From Hyphococcus sp. (lineage in GTDB: Bacteria > Pseudomonadota > Alphaproteobacteria > Caulobacterales > Parvularculaceae), in NCBI GenBank assembly GCA_021604605.1, contig BQJH01000053.1, positions 1 to 13,216 of the forward strand: 13,216 nt of DNA, in the 5' to 3' direction. This document shows, in pieces, positions 6,703 through 13,216 of the stretch (positions within the stretch are counted from its first letter, which is position 1; each line of letters begins with the position of its first letter). The position numbers were made by a program, and so were the translations under genes. The notes beneath the pieces were generated by a model that had not been told where the DNA came from, ran no database searches, and saw only the letters and a program-made list of their open reading frames with translations.

Positions 6703-8097
6703 TTAGATTGCTCTCCAGAAAGCACGGTTGATGAGCGCAAGCGCTACAGCCGCTTCCAAACGGCCAAGAACCATGCCCCCCAACATAATCCAACGCAACG
6801 GTTCACTGAAAATCTGGTAACCGTCGGCCCCGCCCTCAACAAGTGTAATTAACGGCCCGGTGTTACTAAGTGAAGCGGTTGCCGCCGCCGCCGCAAGTTC
6901 AAGCGGATGCCCCGCAACCGCCACAGCCACAAGCAGCGCGGCCAGCGTCATCGTGAACACCAGAAAATGAATCCAGACGCCAAGTTCGTTGGAGACACGC
7001 CGCTTACCAAACACAGCACTCGGCGCGATCAATCGGGCGACTTCCTCCCGCGCCCGACGCATGATCACCAACCAACGAAGAATTTTAAAACCACCCGCCG
7101 TTGAGACAGCACATCCGCCGATGATCGCCGTGACCAGCACAACCACCACGGGCGGCGCTTCACCAATCGTATATCCATTTGTTGAAAGTATTGATGCCGC
7201 ATTAAAAAGTTGCGGCCCCAACCATAAGAGATTTCCCGCACCGGCCAGCACCCAGAACAACACCGCCACGATAATAATCATCGCAAGATAAGCGCCGGTT
7301 TCTATATCCCGAGCGCGTTCACGGGCGCCGCGTAAAACTCTGGCGATCAAAACAAAGTTTGCCCCGCCAAAGATCAGCAATAAAAAGAGCACGCCGCCAA
7401 CAGCGGGACTGTAACTCTCCACCCCGCCCAAGCGCGGTAGAAATCCACCCGACGCAACACCTGATAACGCCATCACAACAGCTTCAATTGTCGGGGCGCC
7501 GGCAATCATCAATAAACCTGCCGCAAGTGCGGTAATCAGGAAATAGATCAGTGAAAATGCCAGGACAGCATTGCGCAAGGGTCTGAGGAAAGAGTCCTTA
7601 TCACCACGCGAAAATGGCGGCAGCAACGTGTCGATGCCGATAAAAGCCGGGCGAATAAAAATCGCCGCCGCAATTGAAATAGACGCTAAGCCGCCAAGCC
7701 ATTGCAACTGCGCGCGCCATAACATCCCGGCAGGGCTGGCGATCGCACCTTCATAAGAGAGCCAACCGCCTGTTGTTGTCATCGCTGTCACAGCTTCAAA
7801 ATATGCTTCTGAGTAGGTCAATGGCCCCGTGGCAAATGGGATCGCTGCAAAGACAGGAACGACAAGCCACCACAATAAAATGATGACCAAGGCGCCGCGA
7901 AAATCGGAGGGCGGGCGCCGCCCCTGGCTCATGGCATAAGCCCCGCACCCGACACTCGCCGATGCGATAACGCCAAAAAGATAACCGCTCATTCCCGGCT
8001 CATCACCAGCGATGGCCAGAAACAACGGCGCCAACATGCAAACACACAAGGCCAGCAACATGGCGGCAAAACCGCGAACAATGCTCGTCAGACCCAT
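6703..8097 (-). CDS. trkH: Trk-type potassium uptake transmembrane protein TrkH
   Basis: TrkH is the ion-conducting subunit of the Trk potassium uptake system in the inner membrane. The 464-residue protein is strongly hydrophobic with many membrane segments and a cytoplasmic loop (VIMRRAREEVARL, about 345-356). Four pore-loop segments, each with a filter glycine, can be placed: TTGG at 108-111, ASGG at 215-218, TNGY at 306-309 and NTGP at 412-415. Further family motifs are LQWLGG at 131-136 and GGCAVSTAGGFKILR at 327-341. The filters depart somewhat from common TrkH forms (Asn at 307, NTGP instead of NVGP). The start at ATG 8095-8097 follows GAGG with a 7-base spacing. trkA ends 21 bp upstream, so the regulatory gate and the channel are made from one transcript. 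Confidence 0.92.
   Translation of the reverse strand: MGLTSIVRGFAAMLLALCVCMLAPLFLAIAGDEPGMSGYLFGVIASASVGCGAYAMSQGRRPPSDFRGALVIILLWWLVVPVFAAIPFATGPLTYSEAYFEAVTAMTTTGGWLSYEGAIASPAGMLWRAQLQWLGGLASISIAAAIFIRPAFIGIDTLLPPFSRGDKDSFLRPLRNAVLAFSLIYFLITALAAGLLMIAGAPTIEAVVMALSGVASGGFLPRLGGVESYSPAVGGVLFLLLIFGGANFVLIARVLRGARERARDIETGAYLAMIIIVAVLFWVLAGAGNLLWLGPQLFNAASILSTNGYTIGEAPPVVVVLVTAIIGGCAVSTAGGFKILRWLVIMRRAREEVARLIAPSAVFGKRRVSNELGVWIHFLVFTMTLAALLVAVAVAGHPLELAAAAATASLSNTGPLITLVEGGADGYQIFSEPLRWIMLGGMVLGRLEAAVALALINRAFWRAI
6711..6716 (-). promoter_or_regulatory. Ribosome binding site of the aminotransferase gene
   Basis: GGAGAG on the minus strand, nine bases before ATG 6701 and inside the last codons of trkH. 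It decides the start in favour of MAQIAYVNG over an in-frame ATG 13 codons upstream. Confidence 0.65.
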
Positions 8098-8118
8098 GCG
8101 GCAGCCTCGAAAGACATG

Positions 8119-9492
8119 TTAGAAATATTCAATACTGACACGGAACATCTGTTCTACGTCTTTGACGTTTTCGCGAAGCGCCATCAAAACAATCCGGTCT
8201 CCGGCATTAATAACCGTATCACCGGTCGGCATTCTCACTTCGTCATCACGCATCACAGCGCCGATCATCACCCCTTCAGGCAGTTTCGCCTCGCGCAATG
8301 GTTTGTTGACCAAGGGTGACGTTTCAAGGGCAATCGCATCAACCAGTTCAGCGGCGCCGTCTGATAAAGAATAAACACCCTTGATACGGCCGCGACGGAC
8401 ATGTTGAAGGATAGTTGAAATGGTTGTCGCGCGGGGATCGATATAGCGATCAATCCCTACGGCTTCAGACACGGGGCCATATTCAAGATCATTGATCAAT
8501 GCCATGGCCCGGCGTGCGCCTTCCCGTTTGGCGACAACAGATGTTAAAATATTGACCTGATCATTATCCGTCAGCGCGACCACCGTTTCTGCTTCGGTAA
8601 CGCCCGCTTCGCGCAGAATACCGCGATCAAGCCCATCGCCAAGCAGCACGACAGAGCGCTCCAGCTCTTCGGCAATATATTCGGCGCGCTTGCGATTGCG
8701 TTCGATGATACGGATTTTCATCGACCCTAATTTTTCGAGCCCTTTAGCAACAAACAGCCCGATATTGCCGCCGCCAACGATAATCACCCGGCGCGCCTGA
8801 CGCGCGGCCTCACCCATAATTTCCATGGCGCGGGTAACATCGTGTCGATCAGCGATATAATAAATCTGATCATTCGGCTGTAGCTGATCTTCCGCATGGG
8901 CGCGCCATAATTTTCCATCGCGCTGAATGGCAACGATGGTGATCTTTAAATCAGGAAAGAGTTCCGCAACCTGACGCAACGGCGTGTTAATGATTGCACA
9001 ATCTTCACGCAACCGAACACCGACCGCCCAGATGCGCCCATCGGCAAAAGACTTCACCTCAAAGGCGCCCGGCGTCGACAGGCGTTGCATCACCGCCTCA
9101 GAAACTTCTTGTTCTGGCGAGATGATTACATCGATGGGCAAGTGCTCGCGCGAATAAAGATCTGAATATTTTGTGTCGAGGTAGCCGACCGCGCGTATAC
9201 GCGCGATTTTAGTCGGCACCTTAAAAAGCGTATGCGCGATCTGGCAGGTGATCATGTTGACTTCATCAGAATAGGTCACAGCGATCAGCATGTCAGCTTC
9301 GCGCGCGCCCGCTTCTTCCAGAATTTCCGGGTAGGCGCCATTACCGACCACACCGCGCACATCAAGGCGTTCCGTCACTTGGCGGACTAATTCCTTGGAC
9401 TGATCAATGACCGTCACTTCATTTTCTTCGCGCGACAATCTTCGGGCAATACCAACACCAACCCGCCCAGCGCCGCAAACGATCACTCTCAT
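8119..9492 (-). CDS. trkA: Trk potassium uptake system regulatory protein TrkA
   Basis: TrkA is the cytosolic NAD/ATP-binding gating ring of the Trk potassium transporter and works with TrkH encoded just downstream. The 457-residue protein has the expected duplicated layout: RCK_N-RCK_C-RCK_N-RCK_C. The first Rossmann motif is GAGRVG at 7-12, followed by the acidic end of strand 2 (VIDQ). The second motif is GGGNIG at 240-245, followed by IRIIERN. Both halves keep the RCK_C domains (about 140-225 and 370-457), so this is a full-length TrkA and not a single-domain Ktr protein. The ATG at 9490-9492 is preceded by GAGGAAAG. It lies 48 bp after ntrX and no terminator is visible in that gap. Confidence 0.95.
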   Translation of the reverse strand: MRVIVCGAGRVGVGIARRLSREENEVTVIDQSKELVRQVTERLDVRGVVGNGAYPEILEEAGAREADMLIAVTYSDEVNMITCQIAHTLFKVPTKIARIRAVGYLDTKYSDLYSREHLPIDVIISPEQEVSEAVMQRLSTPGAFEVKSFADGRIWAVGVRLREDCAIINTPLRQVAELFPDLKITIVAIQRDGKLWRAHAEDQLQPNDQIYYIADRHDVTRAMEIMGEAARQARRVIIVGGGNIGLFVAKGLEKLGSMKIRIIERNRKRAEYIAEELERSVVLLGDGLDRGILREAGVTEAETVVALTDNDQVNILTSVVAKREGARRAMALINDLEYGPVSEAVGIDRYIDPRATTISTILQHVRRGRIKGVYSLSDGAAELVDAIALETSPLVNKPLREAKLPEGVMIGAVMRDDEVRMPTGDTVINAGDRIVLMALRENVKDVEQMFRVSIEYF

Positions 9493-9540
9493 GATCTTAC
9501 TTTCCTCATCTCGCAGCCCATGAAGGGCGCTGTTCTTATG

Positions 9541-10929
9541 TTACGCACTTTCCGCACGCGCCTGACTGCTTACGCCCAAGGCCTTTAATTTCCGATGAAG
9601 CGCTGACCGTTCCATGCCTATAAAAGCGGCTGTTCGCGAGATATTACCGCCAAAACGGTTGATCTGGGCGATCAGATATTCACGCTCAAAACGCTCACGC
9701 GCCTCCCGCAAAGGCAGTGAGATGATCTGCTCCAACCCTTCGCCTGCCGGAATCGACAGCCCGGCATCCATCACTTCTGACGGGAGGTGCTCACAAGTGA
9801 TTTCCAAATCAGGATCGCGATCCATCAAAATCAAGGTGCGTTCAATAACATTTCGCAACTGACGAACATTTCCGGGCCAATGATAAGTTTGCAAAGCCGC
9901 CATCGCATCACCGGAGAATGTTCGTTTAGGCAACCCGGAAACGCGCGCGATACGATCAACAAAATACGCGGCCAGCGCTGGAATATCCTCGCGCCGTTCA
10001 TCAAGACCAGGCGCCGAGATCGACACAACATTCAACCGATGGAATAATTCCTCCCGAAAGCGCCCCTCTTCCGCCGCCGCCAAAAGGTCACGCGATGATG
10101 TTGAGATAATTCGCACATCAACCGATACAGCATTTTGTCCACCAACTCGTTTGAAGCGTTGATCTACAAGAACGCGCAAAATCTTGCTTTGAGTTTCAAT
10201 CGGCATGTCGCCAATTTCATCAAACATCAGCGTGCCGCCATGGGCGCGCTCCATATGGCCAACCACGCCAGAAGCGCCGCCCTCGCCTTCAATTCCGAAC
10301 AGTTCTTCTTCCATGCTTTCCGGTGAGATCGACGCGGCGCTCACCACAACAAAGGGCCGACTTGAGCGGGCAGATGTAGAATGGATCAACCGGGCGATCA
10401 CTTCTTTACCGGAACCTGGCGGGCCCGAAATCAGAACACGAGAACGCGCATCCGCAACCCGGTCAATCACACCGCGCAAATTTGCGACGGCTGATGATGT
10501 ACCGATCATGCCCCAATCAGGGCTGCGCTGGCGCAACTCTGAGTTCTCCCGAAGGAGCCGCGCTGCTTCGAGGGCGCGATTTACCGCAAGAACCAGCCTG
10601 TCCGCATTAAATGGTTTTTCAACAAAATCGTACGCGCCTTTTTTGATCGCCGCGACGGCTGTCTCGATTGTTCCGTGACCGGATATAATGACAACAGGAA
10701 GATCCGGATGGTATTTCTTCAACTCAGCCAGGATTTCGATCCCGTCCATAGATGAATTCTGCAACCAGACATCAAGTATAACGAGCGCCGGCACGCGCTC
10801 TCGCACTGCCCCTAACGCTGCATCGGCATCACCCGCCACGCGCGGGCTAAAGCCTTCATCTTCGAGGATACCCGCAACCAGTTCGCGAATATCTTCTTCA
10901 TCATCAACAACAAGGATATCAATACTCAT
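9541..10929 (-). CDS. ntrX: NtrX-type response regulator, sigma-54-activator family
   Basis: NtrX is the response regulator paired with NtrY and has been linked to nitrogen metabolism, redox state and envelope functions in alphaproteobacteria. The 462-residue protein has a receiver domain (1-120; acidic pocket D9/D10, phospho-acceptor D53, K at KPF) and an AAA+ domain (about 140-370; Walker A GPPGSGKE at 169-176, Walker B MFDEIGD with D237, and NVRQLRNVIERT). A Fis-type HTH lies at the C-terminus (NISRTAAFIGMERSALHRKLKALG). The loop that in classic activators carries GAFTGA reads EGEGGASGVVG here, so contact with sigma-54 is doubtful. I recall similar loss in other alphaproteobacterial NtrX proteins, and Rhodobacter capsulatus NtrC, which also lacks GAFTGA, works with sigma-70. 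The start at 10929 lies 21 bp after the ntrY stop, with AAGAGAG nine bases before it. Confidence 0.93.
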   Translation of the reverse strand: MSIDILVVDDEEDIRELVAGILEDEGFSPRVAGDADAALGAVRERVPALVILDVWLQNSSMDGIEILAELKKYHPDLPVVIISGHGTIETAVAAIKKGAYDFVEKPFNADRLVLAVNRALEAARLLRENSELRQRSPDWGMIGTSSAVANLRGVIDRVADARSRVLISGPPGSGKEVIARLIHSTSARSSRPFVVVSAASISPESMEEELFGIEGEGGASGVVGHMERAHGGTLMFDEIGDMPIETQSKILRVLVDQRFKRVGGQNAVSVDVRIISTSSRDLLAAAEEGRFREELFHRLNVVSISAPGLDERREDIPALAAYFVDRIARVSGLPKRTFSGDAMAALQTYHWPGNVRQLRNVIERTLILMDRDPDLEITCEHLPSEVMDAGLSIPAGEGLEQIISLPLREARERFEREYLIAQINRFGGNISRTAAFIGMERSALHRKLKALGVSSQARAESA

Positions 10930-10950
10930 AGTCGTGTGCTCTCTTCACCT

Positions 10951-13216
10951 TTACTCCGCCGCCGCCGCCGGTTGATCTTGCGTCATTTTTCCGGCCTCAA
11001 CTCGCGGCATGGTCAATGTAATGCGCGCACCGCTCGCGCCTAAAGACTGATCGTCGGAGAAATCCAACGTCCCTCCATGTTCTTCGATTACCTTCTTCAC
11101 GATCGCCAAGCCGAGCCCCGTGCCTTTAACCCGCGTTGTCATATAGGGTTCGGTTAGCCGGTGGCGTTCCGCCGCGGGCAACCCAATTCCGTTATCGATC
11201 ACATGAATGGAAGAAAACTTCTCACCCTCCTCAACCAAGACATGAACTTTGCCTTGATGGTCGCTGTCAACATCGCTGAGCCGAGCCGATACGGACTCTC
11301 CTGCGTTCTTCAAAAGGTTGGAAAGCGCCTGAACAATCAAACGGCCGTCGCATTCCGCAAGAAGTTCTTTTTCAGGCGCATCGATATGAAATTCTATTTC
11401 CGGGAAAGTCACTTTCTGCGGGAAGACGGCGGCTCTTACAAGCTCACGTAAATCTTCATGAGCAATGACGGGTTTTGGCATCCGTGCAAAAGAAGAAAAT
11501 TCATCAACCATCCGGCCAATGTCGTTGACCTGCCGAATGATGGTTTCCGTGCATTTATCGAACACTTCCGGTGTCGTGGTCACTTCACCAAGATATTTCC
11601 GGCGCAATCGTTCAGCAGATAGCTGGATCGGCGTCAATGGGTTTTTAATCTCATGAGCGATACGTCGCGCAACATCGCCCCAAGCGGCATTGCGCTGAGC
11701 GGAAATCAATTGAGTGATATCGTCAAACGTTGCAACGAAGCGTTGCTCACCGCCAATATTCTCTTTTACGATCCGTACATTCAGCGTTCTCGCCCGCCCC
11801 TGTAATGTCAGGTTGAGTTGATCGCCAATCTCAGAAAATGGCGACTTGGCGGCGCGCGCAAGGAGGTTGCCAAGTTCCGGCATGACATTCTGGATATTCT
11901 CGCCAGTCAGGCGGACATTGTCTGTGTCCAAAAGTTCTGCGGCAGATTTGTTGGCAATCGTAATTCGACCATCAGCAGTTAAGCCAATCACACCCGCGGA
12001 AACACCGGACAAGACCGCTTCAGTAAAACGACGGCGCTCGTCAAACTGCCGATTGGTGTCAATCAAATCGTCACGCTGGGTCTGTAACTGCGCGGTCATG
12101 TGGTTCATGGAGCGCGCCAACACGCCAAGCTCGCCATCATCTTTGTGGACTTCAACCCGGGCGCCCAAGGCGCCGCCGGAGACCCGCTCCGCCATATTGA
12201 CAAGGCGCCCAATCGGTTGAACCATCCGCGTCGCCGCCCACAAGGCAAGCCAGATAGCGCCAAACAAGATAATCACGGCCAGCACGACATAGCCGGCCAA
12301 AAACACCCGCTCGAGGCGCGCACGGCCTGTCTTAGCTTCTTCCCAATCGGCCACGACGCCGCGCGCCGCAATAATCCGTCCGCTGGTTTTTGCATCAACC
12401 GCCCGGTATGCGATCAAGACGCCGCCTTCGTAATATTCAAGCCCAAGGGCGCCGACGAACATGTCAAAGGTCTGGTCATCATTGACCCCAAAGAAGAAGA
12501 CCCCGCCCGGCACATCACCATTACGGACCTGATCAAGATTATCCTTTGACGGGATATTGTATCCGCCGGGCGCAATTTCAGCGCGCACGATAACGCGCAT
12601 ATTCCCATCAAGAAGGTATAGAGCAGACAACCCGCGCACTTGCGCTTGCGCATAAATATATTGCCGGAAACTGATCGGCGTTTCCGCGAAGCCAAGGCCT
12701 GCTTCTTCCTGCCGCCGGATATCAAACGCAATCTCACGCATGGTCTGTTCATGCTGGACAGTACGCATCTCCACCAGCCCGCGCGCCAGATCACGCGCCG
12801 TATTCTGATAGTTATCGATCCGCTCACTGAAGACGTCATTGAGACTGGCGCGCAGGATCGTGAAGGCAAACAAGAAGGCAATGATCGCCGGAACAACCGC
12901 TAGCGCAGAAAACAGCCCCACCAATTGCAGGTGTGTACGCGACCCAGCGAGCTGGCTGCGGCGCTCGGCCAGAACATGATAAAGTCGAATGCCAATGAGG
13001 ATCGCGAAACCGGCGGCGATGGCAATATTGCCGATGACCATCCAGGCGAGAAACGCACGATCAACCCGTTCGACGAGCGGCGACATCAAGAACCAGGTTG
13101 TAAAGAAAGCAACGCCGCCAGCGCCAAACAAAGCCGCCGCCGCTGTGGTATTCGACAACGCCCATTGTGGCAGGAAGCGCCGCGCGCCGATGGCCTTCGC
13201 CGGTCCAGCTTCAGCC
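10951..13216 (-). CDS. ntrY: NtrY-type membrane sensor histidine kinase (partial, 5' end outside window)
   Basis: NtrY is the sensor kinase for NtrX. The frame stays open from the stop at 10951 to the window edge. A TTG at 13158 could start a 735-residue protein, but the codons before it continue as a plausible cytoplasmic N-terminus (ARRFLPQWALSN), so the true start is probably to the right of the window. Counting from that TTG, three membrane segments lie at about 8-26, 36-60 and 77-101. Then come a periplasmic region of about 180 residues, a fourth membrane segment at about 285-310, a HAMP domain, and a PAS domain that may sense a signal (about 380-480). The HisKA box RIAHEIKNPLTP has the phospho-acceptor His at 502. 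The ATPase domain shows NLLKNAGES, DNGIGLP and GTGLGLAIVKK. All catalytic motifs are intact. ntrX follows after 21 bp, forming the usual pair. Confidence 0.93.
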   Translation of the reverse strand, partial: AEAGPAKAIGARRFLPQWALSNTTAAAALFGAGGVAFFTTWFLMSPLVERVDRAFLAWMVIGNIAIAAGFAILIGIRLYHVLAERRSQLAGSRTHLQLVGLFSALAVVPAIIAFLFAFTILRASLNDVFSERIDNYQNTARDLARGLVEMRTVQHEQTMREIAFDIRRQEEAGLGFAETPISFRQYIYAQAQVRGLSALYLLDGNMRVIVRAEIAPGGYNIPSKDNLDQVRNGDVPGGVFFFGVNDDQTFDMFVGALGLEYYEGGVLIAYRAVDAKTSGRIIAARGVVADWEEAKTGRARLERVFLAGYVVLAVIILFGAIWLALWAATRMVQPIGRLVNMAERVSGGALGARVEVHKDDGELGVLARSMNHMTAQLQTQRDDLIDTNRQFDERRRFTEAVLSGVSAGVIGLTADGRITIANKSAAELLDTDNVRLTGENIQNVMPELGNLLARAAKSPFSEIGDQLNLTLQGRARTLNVRIVKENIGGEQRFVATFDDITQLISAQRNAAWGDVARRIAHEIKNPLTPIQLSAERLRRKYLGEVTTTPEVFDKCTETIIRQVNDIGRMVDEFSSFARMPKPVIAHEDLRELVRAAVFPQKVTFPEIEFHIDAPEKELLAECDGRLIVQALSNLLKNAGESVSARLSDVDSDHQGKVHVLVEEGEKFSSIHVIDNGIGLPAAERHRLTEPYMTTRVKGTGLGLAIVKKVIEEHGGTLDFSDDQSLGASGARITLTMPRVEAGKMTQDQPAAAAE

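Noticed and set aside
9493..9540. Short GCCC-TTCAT-GGGC hairpin between ntrX and trkA as a terminator or regulatory site.
   Set aside because: The stem is only 4 bp and no U-run follows.
13156..13158. TTG as the true start of ntrY.
   Set aside because: The frame stays open to the window edge with a plausible basic N-terminus before the first membrane segment, so the start is probably outside; I treat the gene as partial.

Overview
This 13.2 kb window looks like chromosomal housekeeping DNA from an alphaproteobacterium of moderate GC content. The main evidence is gene order: ntrY-ntrX-trkA-(trkH)-D-amino-acid aminotransferase-hfq-hflX, all on the minus strand, is a known alphaproteobacterial synteny block. 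The Hfq and NtrY/NtrX sequences also read as alphaproteobacterial. I cannot name an order or genus. I see no mobile element, CRISPR array, tRNA or rRNA.

Layout. Positions 1-196 hold no convincing gene. This AT-rich stretch is dense in GGG/CCCA half-sites, some forming palindromes such as GTGGGATTTGCCCCAC. The plus strand then carries the sulfate-activation genes. The first (197-1345) is cysD, but its reading frame runs on from about 67 codons that look like a small helix-turn-helix protein, giving an apparent HTH-CysD fusion. One base later comes a fused cysN-cysC (1347-3251). Together they make APS and then PAPS from sulfate.

From 3256 to the window end everything is on the minus strand and reads inward from the right edge: ntrY (5' end outside the window), ntrX, trkA, trkH, a class IV aminotransferase, hfq, hflX and an inositol-monophosphatase-family phosphatase that may be CysQ. 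Spacings are short (1-48 bp) except for 146 bp before hfq, where I see a possible internal promoter. The phosphatase meets cysNC tail to tail with only 4 bp between stop codons and no recognisable intrinsic terminator.

How the genes fit together. NtrY/NtrX is a membrane sensor kinase and response regulator pair. TrkA/TrkH is a potassium uptake system with its cytosolic nucleotide-binding gate. Hfq and HflX act in RNA and ribosome regulation. The terminal phosphatase could remove PAP, the by-product of the PAPS made by the convergent CysD/CysNC genes, which would link the two units functionally. The least ordinary part is the left end: an HTH domain joined to CysD, with palindromic operator-like sites just upstream and one ending two bases before the proposed start codon. 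This suggests, but does not prove, an enzyme that regulates its own operon.
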